Program-made: the position numbers and the translations under genes | The notes under the pieces: model-generated | Told to the model about the DNA's origin: nothing | Database searches by the model: none | Seen by the model: only the letters and a program-made list of their open reading frames with translations | Shown here: positions 1-8,139 of the stretch, in pieces | Layout of the letters: each line of letters starts with the position of its first letter | Numbering within the stretch: the first letter of the stretch is position 1 | Assembly (NCBI GenBank): GCA_905188085.1 | Contig: CAJJKN010000003.1 | Location: 62,001-126,000, forward strand | DNA from: an uncultured Bacillota bacterium | Lineage (GTDB): Bacteria > Bacillota > Clostridia > Christensenellales > QAND01 | Length of the DNA stretch: 64,000 nt | Direction: 5' to 3'

Positions 1-746
1 TGCCCACGTTAGACGGCGCCTATTGCACGCTGTATACCCGGGAAAACAAGCAATATACCGGTACGGTTTTGTCCCTTTCCCCCGCCGCGCATGTCTTCAG
101 CGACGCTGCCACCCGCGCCCGCGACGAGGAAAATATGGCTGTGCGCCTGGATGAAATCGTTTCCGATAAGGCCGATGTTCAAGCCCTGGGCATACAGACC
201 GGCGATTATCTCTGTATCGACCCCAAAACCGTTGTAACGGACAGCGGCTTTGTCAAATCCCGCTTTTTGGATGATAAAGCCAGCTGCGCATGTTTGCTGA
301 CGCTGCTTCGCCTTCTGTCCGATGAAAACGCACGGCCCGTTCATCCGGTGGATCTGCTGTTCACCGTGCATGAGGAAGTCGGCCACGGCGGCGCCGCGTT
401 TGGCGATTATGCCGAGCTGCTTGTGGTGGATATGGGGTGCGTCGGATCGGATCTTTCCTGCACCGAACAGCAGGTTTCCATCTGCGCCAAAGATTCTTCC
501 GGCCCGTATGATTATGAAATGACCTCCCGTTTGATCGCCCTTGCCAAAGCGCACAATATCCCCTATGCCGTGGATATCTATCCCTATTATTCTTCGGACG
601 GTTCCGTCGCCCTCAAGGCCGGGTGCGATGCCCGCTGCGCGTTGATCGGCCCCGGCGTACACGCTTCCCACGGCATGGAGCGCACGCATATCCAAGGGCT
701 TTCGGCCACTTTGCAATTGCTCTGGTTTTATCTGGATTGCCAATAA
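1..746 (+). CDS. M42 family metallopeptidase, 3' part (start lies before the window)
   Basis: The frame is open from base 3 to the TAA at 744-746, so only about 247 C-terminal residues are present. M42 enzymes are cytosolic di-metal aminopeptidases (glutamyl aminopeptidase / deblocking type). The visible part keeps the family signatures: FLDDKAS with the bridging-metal Asp, HEEVGHGG with the catalytic Glu pair, VDMG with a further metal ligand, and a final GPGVHASHGMERTH carrying the last metal His. These match the canonical family better than the second M42 gene at 33936. A hairpin terminator follows the stop. The exact substrate cannot be read from sequence. Confidence 0.93.
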   Translation, partial: PTLDGAYCTLYTRENKQYTGTVLSLSPAAHVFSDAATRARDEENMAVRLDEIVSDKADVQALGIQTGDYLCIDPKTVVTDSGFVKSRFLDDKASCACLLTLLRLLSDENARPVHPVDLLFTVHEEVGHGGAAFGDYAELLVVDMGCVGSDLSCTEQQVSICAKDSSGPYDYEMTSRLIALAKAHNIPYAVDIYPYYSSDGSVALKAGCDARCALIGPGVHASHGMERTHIQGLSATLQLLWFYLDCQ

Positions 747-773
747 CGGTTTTACAAAAGGCAGTTTTCTCCG

Positions 774-816
774 CGCATCCGGCAAAATACAAACCCGCCG
801 GGTGCGTGTTTCTTTT
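774..816 (+). terminator. Intrinsic terminator after the M42 gene
   Basis: CGCATCCGGC (774-783) pairs with GCCGGGTGCG (797-806) with one G-T pair, followed by a T-rich run (TGTTTCTTTTCT). A second copy of CGCATCCGGC occurs at 819-828 and is not needed for the hairpin. Confidence 0.75.
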
Positions 817-854
817 CTCGCATCCGGCGTATTTTCGTTGTTTCCCGTTTTTTG

Positions 855-883
855 TTGAAATTCTTTCTATATCCTGTTATTCT
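855..883 (+). promoter_or_regulatory. Sigma-A-type promoter for the EamA pair
   Basis: TTGAAA (855-860) and TATTCT (878-883) are separated by exactly 17 bases, about 55 bases before the first EamA start. It fits the gap after the upstream terminator. Confidence 0.6.
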
Positions 884-938
884 GTTAAAGTAACTTTTTC
901 TTTTCCTTTTTTCTCTATTTTTGAGAGGACTCGTATTG

Positions 939-1892
939 ATGAAAAAAAGGCCCAGCCTGTTGTTTTGCTACGGCAGCATTGCCGTCGGCTTGTTTTTAGG
1001 TTCTCTGATGGCGCCGCTTTTGCGCTTTACCCTGGCCCATGATTGGGGGCTGCGTGTAGAAAACATTTTGTTTTATCGCATGCTGTTTGCCTCGTTGTTT
1101 TTGTGGACGTTTTGCCTTTTCTCCAAAAACACCCGGCCGCATATCAAACGCATTTTTGCAGACCGGCGCACGCTTGTGTTCCTTTCCGTCATCGGGCTGA
1201 GCCGCGCGGCGGAATTATTGTTATGGAGCGTGGCGCTGCGCGATACCAACGTGTTTGTTGTCAACATTCTGGGCAACAGCACACCTGTGTTTATCCTTTT
1301 GGGCACCTATCTTGTCTATCGGCAAAAGACCTCTTCCCGGGCGCTGATCGGCATTGCCGTCTGTATGGGTGGGCTTTGTTTAACCGGCCTTTCCGGCGGG
1401 GCCGGCGGCGCATCGCTGGAAAGTGTTTTGCAGATGACAGGTACCGCCGTTCTTCAAACGGTCTTTCTATTGCTCAGCCAACCGCTGCGCAGCGGAGACG
1501 AACCCCTGCCAGCCACGCTGATGATGGCCTTTGTCTTTTCCATCGCTGCCGTTTGTTCTCTGGGGCTTTGTGCCGTGCGCAGTGTGCCGATTGCGCCCTT
1601 CCCCTGGCAGGGGTGGGGCATGCTGGTCGCCATGACGCTGCTCTGTACCATCTATCATCAAACCGTGCCCACCTGGACATTGCAGTTCTTAAAACCGGAA
1701 AATGTTTCCATGCTCAATTTGGCAGGGCCGGTGGTGGCGGCCGTCACGGCGTTTTTCCTGTTGGGCGAAGTGCCCAATTTACAAACCGTCTGTGGTGGTA
1801 TCATCGTTTTAACCGGGCTGGGCTGGTATATTCGCCAGGACGCCAAAGCCAAGCGCGCGCAAATGTCCTGCCCGCCGCAAGATCAACAGTAA
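939..1892 (+). CDS. EamA/DMT family transporter (first of two)
   Basis: A 317-residue hydrophobic protein with about ten predicted membrane segments in two halves, the layout of the EamA (drug/metabolite transporter) superfamily. The internal motif NILGNSTPVF followed later by LTGLSGG and the second-half LNLAGPVVAAVTAFFLLGE is the conserved pattern of the fold. The ATG at 939 sits 8 bases after GAGAGGA; a TTG at 936 and an in-frame TTG at 921 are alternatives. The next gene begins 12 bases after this stop and encodes a paralogue with the same motifs (NILGNSSPLF). Substrate unknown; members export amino acids, nucleosides or other metabolites. Confidence 0.9.
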   Translation: MKKRPSLLFCYGSIAVGLFLGSLMAPLLRFTLAHDWGLRVENILFYRMLFASLFLWTFCLFSKNTRPHIKRIFADRRTLVFLSVIGLSRAAELLLWSVALRDTNVFVVNILGNSTPVFILLGTYLVYRQKTSSRALIGIAVCMGGLCLTGLSGGAGGASLESVLQMTGTAVLQTVFLLLSQPLRSGDEPLPATLMMAFVFSIAAVCSLGLCAVRSVPIAPFPWQGWGMLVAMTLLCTIYHQTVPTWTLQFLKPENVSMLNLAGPVVAAVTAFFLLGEVPNLQTVCGGIIVLTGLGWYIRQDAKAKRAQMSCPPQDQQ

Positions 1893-1904
1893 GGAGGATT
1901 CTCT

Positions 1905-2852
1905 TTGTCCATTTCCAAAAAACATGCCTTAGCCTATGCGGCGATGGCGGTGTACGTTTTGCTTTCTTCCGTTCTTTCCCCCCTGTATAAGCCCTGTTTG
2001 GCTGCCGGCATGAAACCCGTCAGCACCATGACGGTGCGTTTTCTCATCGTCGGTACCGGGCTTTTGCTCTGGTCGTTTGCCGCGCCTGCCCGCCGCAAGG
2101 AAAGCTGTGCGTTTTTACAGCAACGCAGCGTGCGTTTGCGGCTGTTTGTGCTGGGCATTTTGCGTTCTGTGGAGCTACTTCTATGGTCCTATGCGCTGCG
2201 CGGCACCAATTCGTTTGTCGTTAACATCCTTGGTAATTCTTCACCGTTGTTTGTGTTGGCGGCCAGCATATTGATTTTCCACGAAAAAGTACCGTTCAAA
2301 GTGGCCTGCGGATTGGGCATCACGCTATGTGGGCTTTTGATCGTCTCCCTATCCGGCGGTACGGGCGGTGCCAATCCTTTAAGCATTGTGTTAATGCTTA
2401 CGGCTGCGCTGGATAATACCGTGTCTCTGTTTATCAGCCGTGACCTGCGCACGGGCGAAACCCCCATGCCCACCTGCCTTTTGATGGGCGTTCAGTTTGC
2501 CATTTGTACTGTTGTTTTCACTATATTCAGTTTTTGTACCGGCGCGCCGCTGTTTCCGCAAACGCCGGTCACTTGGGTCTTGGTGCTTGCCATCACATTC
2601 TGCAACACGTTTTTAGGCCTGCTCATCCCCATATGGGCTTTGGGTACGTTAAAGCCCGCTACCGTCAGCATCATTTCGTTGGCCAATCCGCTGGCCACGG
2701 CACTCACCTGCTATGTGTTTTTGGGCGAAATTCCCAGCGTACAGGTTCTAATCGGCGGCGGCGTTGTGCTCATTGGCCTGCTCCTGTATATTTGGCAGGA
2801 TGAGAAAAACAGACAAAAGCTGGCCGCAGCCTCCTCTGAAAAAGTCGTTTAG
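1905..2852 (+). CDS. EamA/DMT family transporter (second of two)
   Basis: A 315-residue paralogue of the preceding gene, also with about ten membrane segments and the matching motifs NILGNSSPLF and SLANPLATALTCYVFLGE. The start is TTG at 1905, seven bases after a perfect AGGAGG that overlaps the upstream stop region (1892-1897). The tight spacing says the two are translated from one message, so they may act as a heterodimer or as two transporters with related substrates. The pair probably arose by local duplication. The gene ends in TAG and a strong terminator follows. Confidence 0.9.
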   Translation: MSISKKHALAYAAMAVYVLLSSVLSPLYKPCLAAGMKPVSTMTVRFLIVGTGLLLWSFAAPARRKESCAFLQQRSVRLRLFVLGILRSVELLLWSYALRGTNSFVVNILGNSSPLFVLAASILIFHEKVPFKVACGLGITLCGLLIVSLSGGTGGANPLSIVLMLTAALDNTVSLFISRDLRTGETPMPTCLLMGVQFAICTVVFTIFSFCTGAPLFPQTPVTWVLVLAITFCNTFLGLLIPIWALGTLKPATVSIISLANPLATALTCYVFLGEIPSVQVLIGGGVVLIGLLLYIWQDEKNRQKLAAASSEKVV

Positions 2853-2887
2853 ATCCCTTGAAATTGCACGCTATGTAAAACAATTGC

Positions 2888-2926
2888 AAAAAAGCCGTCT
2901 GTCCACCAAAGACAAACGGCTTTTTT
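2888..2926 (+). terminator. Intrinsic terminator after the EamA pair
   Basis: AAAAAAGCCGTCTGTC (2888-2903) pairs with GACAAACGGCTTTTTT (2911-2926) with one mismatch. The A-run and T-run on both sides let it work in both directions, which suits the convergent minus-strand genes. Confidence 0.85.
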
Positions 2927-2994
2927 CATGTCCCTTATTTCCATGAGCAATAACACAAAAACATTTTTTATTTTGCAAGTGCGTTATTCTGTTG

Positions 2995-3418
2995 TCAAAA
3001 AAATATCTTTATCCCCTCTTCATCCAATCCGCGATACACGAATAAATCATCATACATCGGAACAGCTATTTCTATGAATTCGCATTCAATATGAAAGTTT
3101 CCGGTGCATACGTCAATGGCCACCAAAACATCCTCTACCCGATAACAGCGAATGTTCGCATACGCGTCTTTTGCGCACTTTTTCTTATCGCCGTCGTCCT
3201 GTGTAAAATCCAGCAAGGCCGCTTTTAAAGGTTCTGCCTTTTCAAGCCGCTGATACGCATAGCTTTTCCGAAAATATCGAGCCACTTCTTGGCCCGGTTT
3301 TCGATTCGGCGATAACGAACCGTGATATTTTCAAAAATTCTTTTCCGCTCCGCCACCATTTCCGGGGTTGGTTCTGTTGTCAGTATATCGTTTCCCTCCG
3401 GTATAACAATGCATCCCG
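2995..3418 (-). pseudogene. Frameshifted remnant of an unknown small protein
   Basis: Two overlapping minus-strand frames read like one protein. The upstream part (3418 down to about 3300) reads PTPEMVAERKRIF then RYRRIENRAKKWLDIF, with an ATG at 3359. The downstream part (GTG at 3285 to the stop at 2995, 96 residues) continues with RYFRKSYAYQRLEKAE and ends in LDEEGIKIFF. The frame changes by one step between about 3300 and 3240. No convincing ribosome site precedes either start. I do not recognise the family. It could be a decayed gene, or two unrelated short frames. Confidence 0.4.
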
Positions 3419-3494
3419 TTTAGCCTGCCAAACGAGAGGCTTTGTCTTTTATCCTTGCAAATTTAATCCGTACGTTTCCCAACCTCTTGATTTT

Positions 3495-3612
3495 TTAAGG
3501 CCAAGGATACGCGGGGTCAAAACGCACATTCTCGCACGCAACAATCCGCGCCCCGCCCGTGCCCGTTCCGCCGGCCAAGGTTGTTATGCAAAAGCGCCGG
3601 GGTAAACCACAT
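3495..3612 (-). pseudogene. Possible C-terminal gene fragment, family unknown
   Basis: On the minus strand, after an in-frame TAA, about 40 codons read through a glycine-rich TLAGGTGTGGARIVACENV and end FDPAYPWP before a TAA at 3495-3497. It has no plausible start or ribosome site. With the broken frame next to it, this suggests degraded accessory DNA. Evidence is only the protein-like composition. Confidence 0.2.
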
Positions 3613-3641
3613 CGTGTTTTATCTGTTTTGTCACGTTAAAA

Positions 3642-3962
3642 TCAATTCTGATTTGGCGTTACTTTATTTTCTTCCTCCGTTCCCGGAACAATGATCGCCC
3701 GGCTGTCTACATTGTTGGTCCGTTTTTCCATAATTTTCCTGTACGGCTCGGACGAAAAGCATTTTTCAATGGCCGCCCGATCCGGAAAACAAATCACAAT
3801 GCAGCGGTCCGGTTTTCTATCCTCGTTCCAGCTTTCCACCGCATCCGTCCGTACCAGATACCGGCCGCCGTAAGATTCCACCATCGGCTTTACCTGCTCT
3901 ATGTAGGCTGCATATTCTTCCGCGTCGCCGTTTATGTAGTTATCCACGATAAAATAGTACAC
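3642..3962 (-). CDS. DUF1330 domain-containing protein
   Basis: A 106-residue protein with the DUF1330 pattern of a small dimeric alpha/beta-barrel (EthD/ABM-like fold): an N-terminal strand YYFIVDNYING, a central YGGRYLVRTDAVESW, and VICFPDRAAIEKCFSSEPY. The start is GTG at 3962, with GGAGGGGAG nine bases upstream. DUF1330 proteins are cytosolic and have no settled reaction. The stop of the SAM methyltransferase at 3994 lies just upstream on the same strand (31-base gap), so the two are probably co-transcribed. Confidence 0.8.
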   Translation of the reverse strand: MYYFIVDNYINGDAEEYAAYIEQVKPMVESYGGRYLVRTDAVESWNEDRKPDRCIVICFPDRAAIEKCFSSEPYRKIMEKRTNNVDSRAIIVPGTEEENKVTPNQN

Positions 3963-3993
3963 GGGATTCTCCCCTCCGTTTTCCTTTGCGTTT

Positions 3994-4902
3994 TTAGAAT
4001 TTTTTAACGGCCAGGCAGTAGTTCACATGTTCAAAGGCTTTTAGCTCCGCCCCCGCCTTGTCGATAATCTGTTTTTGAATCTCCTCCGGCGTCAGCAGCT
4101 CATAAATCAAAAATCCGTGCTTTTCCAGCAGTTTTTCAAGCTCTGCATAGGAAAACGACGATTGCATCGGTTCGCCGCCCGCTTTTGCCATCATGATCGT
4201 GTTTTGCACACGCCTTTCCGCGGCGGTAAAGAAGGTTTCGTCCGGGTAATCAAACACCAGCGTGCTGCCCTCCGCGCAAAGGCCGGCCAGCTCGGAGAGC
4301 ATTTTGTCTATCGCCTCCGCCGTAAGATAATACGTTACGCCCAGCCATGAGAAAAACGATTTTGCGAATGTATCAAACCCGCCGGCCCGCAAACATTCGG
4401 CTAAGTCATCCTGGGCAAAATCCACCGGAACAAACGAAAGATTTTCCGGAACCTCCCATTCGGCGCGCGCAATCCTGTGTTTTTTATCCGCCTGCGTTGC
4501 GGGATGATCCACTTCAAACACCTTATATTTTTTCAAAAACGCCTTTTCGCGAAAGGCAAAGGTATCCAGCCCTGCGCCGAGGATGACATATTGCGTTGTC
4601 CCGGTCAAAACGGCGGTTTTCAGCGCCTGCTCCGTATAGGCCGCGCGGCATAACGGCGACGGGGCAATGTGAACATTCACAAGCTTTCGCAGCAGGTCTT
4701 TCGGCGCCTGCTTTGAAGCATCTATCTCCGGTTCAAAAAACTTTGCGCCGCCAAGCACATAGCCTTGCACGGCCTCGTATTCTTCCTCTGTCATCAATTC
4801 CTTTGCAAGTGTATCGCCAAATACCGGCGCCTTTTCATTTTCTGCGTGAAACGCCCGCCCAAACGAACTCATAAGTGCTGTGATACTGCTTTTGTTCTCC
4901 AT
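3994..4902 (-). CDS. Class I SAM-dependent methyltransferase, LCM family
   Basis: A 302-residue protein of the leucine-carboxyl-methyltransferase-like family (the bacterial TIGR00027 type). The SAM-binding motif is GAGLDTFAFR near residue 105, followed by FEVDHPATQ, with SWLGVTYYL further on. The ATG at 4902 has AGGAGG just upstream. Bacterial members methylate small molecules or polyketide-like acids and are mostly uncharacterised; the substrate is unknown here. It sits upstream of the DUF1330 gene on the same strand, 31 bases apart, suggesting one message. Confidence 0.87.
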   Translation of the reverse strand: MENKSSITALMSSFGRAFHAENEKAPVFGDTLAKELMTEEEYEAVQGYVLGGAKFFEPEIDASKQAPKDLLRKLVNVHIAPSPLCRAAYTEQALKTAVLTGTTQYVILGAGLDTFAFREKAFLKKYKVFEVDHPATQADKKHRIARAEWEVPENLSFVPVDFAQDDLAECLRAGGFDTFAKSFFSWLGVTYYLTAEAIDKMLSELAGLCAEGSTLVFDYPDETFFTAAERRVQNTIMMAKAGGEPMQSSFSYAELEKLLEKHGFLIYELLTPEEIQKQIIDKAGAELKAFEHVNYCLAVKKF

Positions 4903-5447
4903 CGTTTTCCTCCTGCTTTCTTTTCCTTTTTAGGCGTCCATGGTTGTTCTGTGCAAAATGCTTGCCGTCTCCAGCCCGGTTTACGGTTTTAAAACAAACA
5001 CCAATCCGCGTTCTTTGTTTTGTCATAGAGAAACGCACCCGGCGCCTTTTGGGCCGCCTTTCTGCGCTTCGTATCTTTTGACCGTACCGCGGATATGCTC
5101 GTTTGTTCTTTGGCCGCTGTCCGCTTTGTCCGCGCCGCAAACCTTAGCCATAACAGCGTTTTTAACGTTGTTCCAACCGGAATGTGGGCCTGTTCCGTCT
5201 GCATGGGCAGCCCGGTTTTTCCCCGTCATGATCGTCCTGCCGCTGTTTTTTCGGGCTAAGTGCTTTTTTGCTTTCCTTTTGGCGCGGTAAAGCAAGAGCC
5301 ACATACTATGATTCTCCGTATAATTCCATTTCCCTTTTTTTACATGGCTTTTCATATGTTTTGACACCGCAGGATCTTTTTTCATTCGCCTTATTTTCCC
5401 TAAGTGCCTGTTTTTTACACGGGCCGTTTTCGTATCGTATGCCTGTT
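4903..5447. other. 545-base gap between methyltransferase and flavodoxin genes
   Basis: No gene I can support. An open minus-strand frame of 120 codons (5023-5385) has only a weak AAGGCG before its ATG and encodes a very basic, low-complexity protein matching nothing I recognise; it is probably chance or degraded sequence. The upstream control of the methyltransferase should lie near 4903-5000, but I see no clear promoter. Confidence 0.4.
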
Positions 5448-5891
5448 TTATCGCCCAAGAGTTTCAAAAAAACGAACCGCAGCCGCAATTTCATCCGGCT
5501 TCGGATGCCTTTTGTTTATCCCGCCGATCAGCTTAAACAGGCCGAACGTATCGTATCCTTTGCAACAATAGGTGCCGAGTATCGTGCAATCCTTTTCCTC
5601 CGCCAGGTTTTTTGCTGCGGCGTTATGCTTTTCTTTCGGGTCTCCGGCCGTGTGAAGAAAAAATACCTCTTTCCCTGCGGGCAGGTTTTTCTCCATAAAT
5701 GTCAATAGCGGCGGATAGTATTTCCCAAAGGCAACCCCGGAGGCAAAGCCGATGCGATCGTAATTCTTTAAGTCTGCCGTTTGTTGCAAATCAGCGTCTA
5801 TCACATCCACGGCGTGCGCTTTGGCAATGGCCTCCACCAGCTTTTTTGTATTTCCATGATGCCGGGAGGCGTATACAATGACGGTTTTCAT
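5448..5891 (-). CDS. Flavodoxin family protein
   Basis: A 147-residue flavodoxin-fold protein. The N-terminal phosphate loop reads VIVYASRHHGNTKKL (residues 4-18), the classic FMN-binding strand-loop-helix, and later FLHTAGD and YCCKGYD correspond to the flavin-contact loops. Such proteins carry electrons as FMN shuttles in the cytosol. The ATG at 5891 has AAGGAGG five bases upstream. It is a stand-alone gene between two gaps, so its partner cannot be inferred from context. Confidence 0.87.
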   Translation of the reverse strand: MKTVIVYASRHHGNTKKLVEAIAKAHAVDVIDADLQQTADLKNYDRIGFASGVAFGKYYPPLLTFMEKNLPAGKEVFFLHTAGDPKEKHNAAAKNLAEEKDCTILGTYCCKGYDTFGLFKLIGGINKRHPKPDEIAAAVRFFETLGR

Positions 5892-5943
5892 TTAAACCTC
5901 CTTCCTAAATCTATCCGTTTAAAAATGGCCATGCGTTGGGGCG

Positions 5944-6510
5944 TCACTGTTCGTTTGCGCTTTCTTTCTGCGCCAGCTCCGCGCCGTAGCGGCAAAGCAA
6001 AGAGATCACAAGCAGCATTATGCCCAGCACAATTCTTGCCCCGTTGTCAAAGCCAAAATCCAGCATTGCCGCTTTTTCAACCTGCAAAAAGCCTGCCACA
6101 ATGCCCTCCGCAATGCTGCCGATTACGGCACACCCGATAGGAATGGCCATTGTCAAAATGCCCAGCCGCATCAGTTCTTTGGCCCCGGCCGGGGTAAAAG
6201 GCGTGCCGGCCTGCCCTTCATGTTCAAAATAAGCTTGCGCAAACTTTGCCAGCACCCCTTCTCCCGCGCAAACAATCAACCAGCCGGATAGCGCCGCGGC
6301 TATGGCTCCGGGGGCGTATCCGCTGCTGTTTGCGATCAGCCCGTGCAGGGTAACGCCGCCGATCTTAATCAGCTCTCCGCCAAAGCCAAGGCCAATCAGC
6401 CCCGCTATGCTGCCGCAAAAGCCGATCATCGAAAAGATAAATGCAATTTTGCTGAGCACCTTTCCCATTTTAAAAAGCTTTTGAATCAAATTCAGATTGC
6501 GTGATTCCAT
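5944..6510 (-). CDS. Integral membrane protein, unknown function, paired with a DUF4097 lipoprotein
   Basis: A 188-residue protein with about four hydrophobic segments (roughly residues 18-42, 60-90, 112-135 and 155-178) separated by a soluble loop around residues 90-110. The ATG at 6510 is chosen because AAGGAG lies seven bases upstream; a longer frame to 6573 would overlap the previous gene and lacks a ribosome site. It starts 14 bases after the stop of the DUF4097 lipoprotein, so the two form an operon. I do not recognise a family. It may anchor or signal for the lipoprotein, but that is inference from position. Confidence 0.75.
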   Translation of the reverse strand: MESRNLNLIQKLFKMGKVLSKIAFIFSMIGFCGSIAGLIGLGFGGELIKIGGVTLHGLIANSSGYAPGAIAAALSGWLIVCAGEGVLAKFAQAYFEHEGQAGTPFTPAGAKELMRLGILTMAIPIGCAVIGSIAEGIVAGFLQVEKAAMLDFGFDNGARIVLGIMLLVISLLCRYGAELAQKESANEQ

Positions 6511-6524
6511 TGTCCTTCTCCTTT

Positions 6525-7457
6525 TTATTGTATTTCTAGATTTCCGTCGGCTGTTTCCACGATAAGCTTGCAAGCCCCGCCGCCAAATACAACCAGATCG
6601 CCCTTTTGTTCATACGCACGCTTTGTTTTCAGTTTTCCGCTGCTGTGTTCATACAAAACCTCCGCCCCGCCTTGCCCCAACATCAGGGCTACGTTCCCGC
6701 CGACGGTGCGGATTTTGGCCGCCTCCGTTTCTGCAAAGCCGATGTTTACACGCCCGCCGACAGTCGTAATTTCCGCCGTTTTTACGGCCAGGCTGTTTAC
6801 CGTAACAAAGCCGGAGGAGGCGCTGCCGTCAAATTTTTCAGCCGAAACCGTGCCAAAATCAATCGAGCCGGAGATTGTGCCGCATTTTATTGCCTCGGCC
6901 GAAACACTGTCCGCCCGAATGGCGCCGGAACTGCTGGTTAAATCCACGCTTTTCGCCGTCACCGCGCCCAGCGATATACTGCCGGAAAATGAGGCGATCA
7001 AAATATCATGCTGCCGCAACGTCTCTGCTTTCACCCGGGCCGATGTCGTGTGAACGGAAAATGCAATCCCTTTGGACACTTCCAGCTGCAATCGTTTCTC
7101 ACTCCCCTCCACCCGAACCTTCGCCCCGGAGGCACAAAAGCGGATTTTCAATACGCCGTCCTCTAACAGATAGTGCAGCGCGGTCTCCTCCGGCAACACG
7201 CCGCTTTCTTTCACGCTGAGCTTTGCTTTGTCCGATTCCGCAATTTCCACCTCGCCGGAGCGCCAATACACCTCAACGGCTTTGATTTTATCCGCCTCAT
7301 AGGCAAACGCGCCCGTTTGGTATTTCTCGCTGTCCGGATATGTCTCTCCCGTCAGCCTATCGTCTGTTCCCATCGATAGGCCGCGGCAGCCGGACAGCAG
7401 CGCGGCCGCAAAGATACACAGCATCCACAAAGCCGTGCGCCGTATCCTCTGGTGCAT
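6525..7457 (-). CDS. DUF4097 beta-strand-repeat lipoprotein
   Basis: A 310-residue protein beginning with a lipoprotein signal (hydrophobic stretch then LLSGC), so predicted to be tethered outside the membrane by Cys23. The rest is a run of short repeated beta strands of the DUF4097 (putative adhesin) type: SFSGSISLG, SSSGAIRADSV, TISGSIDFG, SASSGFVTV, TVGGRVNIG, TVGGNVALM. These repeats form a right-handed beta solenoid in the family. The ATG at 7457 has AAAGGAGAGG upstream. The membrane protein gene follows after 14 bases. The partner or ligand is unknown. Confidence 0.85.
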   Translation of the reverse strand: MHQRIRRTALWMLCIFAAALLSGCRGLSMGTDDRLTGETYPDSEKYQTGAFAYEADKIKAVEVYWRSGEVEIAESDKAKLSVKESGVLPEETALHYLLEDGVLKIRFCASGAKVRVEGSEKRLQLEVSKGIAFSVHTTSARVKAETLRQHDILIASFSGSISLGAVTAKSVDLTSSSGAIRADSVSAEAIKCGTISGSIDFGTVSAEKFDGSASSGFVTVNSLAVKTAEITTVGGRVNIGFAETEAAKIRTVGGNVALMLGQGGAEVLYEHSSGKLKTKRAYEQKGDLVVFGGGACKLIVETADGNLEIQ

Positions 7458-7559
7458 CGTTCCTCTCCTTTGTAATCAATCGTTTGTCTTTCGCGGCAAA
7501 CTTGCCTTTGCCCCGCCTCCTGGGCCGGAAAACATTTTTTGCTTAGTGCCGCTTACGCT

Positions 7560-7772
7560 TTATTCAGGTTTCTTTTGCACAAACAGCACCGTCTGCGCTT
7601 TCATGGAAATTTTGCCGACCTCATAGCCATAGGGCAGCAGCTCCTTTTTGTATTTCAAAAAGGAATGATCCAGCGGCACCCCCGCAATTTCGCCGATTTC
7701 GTCAAAGGTCATTGTCAGCTGCGGCTTGCCGCATTTTTGAATGTATTCCCAGAGCGGTTCATATTTGCTCAT
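7560..7772 (-). CDS. Small conserved protein of Firmicutes type (70 aa)
   Basis: A 70-residue soluble protein beginning MSKYEPLWEYIQ, with the well-formed core LTFDEI-like TMTFDEIGEIAGVPLDHSF and a final YEVGKISMKAQTVLFV. I recognise this layout from small hypothetical proteins in clostridia and bacilli, but no function is established. The ATG at 7772 is chosen because GGAGGA lies ten bases upstream inside the longer frame; the extension to 7889 is arginine/lysine-rich and not protein-like. It stands alone on the minus strand. Confidence 0.72.
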   Translation of the reverse strand: MSKYEPLWEYIQKCGKPQLTMTFDEIGEIAGVPLDHSFLKYKKELLPYGYEVGKISMKAQTVLFVQKKPE

Positions 7773-7947
7773 GTCTTTGTCCTCCATATCTTGTTTTTGA
7801 AAAGCGTTTCCCTTTTGGGCCCATCTCCGGTTTTTCCGTTTTTCACGCACGCCGCATCCGCTTAATCCCCGCCGGCGCTTGTTTTTCAACCGAAGTATCG
7901 GTGCATTTTGTACATAAAGACGCAGAGCAAACCAAATTTCTTTAGGT

Positions 7948-8139
7948 TCAGCGCTGCGTCTTCGCGTCTGGCTTTGTTTTAACTTTTATTTTGTCCCCGT
8001 GTATTGAGATCACAAACGTCTTTTTGCATTTCGGGCAAAACAGCGGGAAGTTTTGCAAAATCGTATCTTCCCGAATCTGCGTTCGTGTCTTTCCATGACA
8101 TTCCGGACACAAGATCCACTGTGTTTTGCCCCCGTTCAT
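7948..8139 (-). CDS. Cysteine-rich KTR domain protein
   Basis: A 63-residue zinc-ribbon-like protein with two CxxC knuckles, CPECHGKTR and CPKCKKTF, and the IREDT-x-LQNFPLFCPKC pattern of the cysteine-rich KTR family. This family is common in gut Firmicutes and often sits in or near conjugative elements; its role is unknown. Its ATG overlaps the stop of the TetR gene by four bases (ATGA), so the two are translationally coupled. No other mobile-element gene is visible nearby. Confidence 0.82.
   Translation of the reverse strand: MNGGKTQWILCPECHGKTRTQIREDTILQNFPLFCPKCKKTFVISIHGDKIKVKTKPDAKTQR

Noticed and set aside
774..828. Repeat family based on CGCATCCGGC
   Set aside because: Only two copies (774 and 819), one of them part of the terminator stem; likely chance or local slippage.
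5023..5385. A 120-codon minus-strand frame between methyltransferase and flavodoxin
   Set aside because: Weak ribosome site, very basic composition and no recognisable fold; not listed as a gene.
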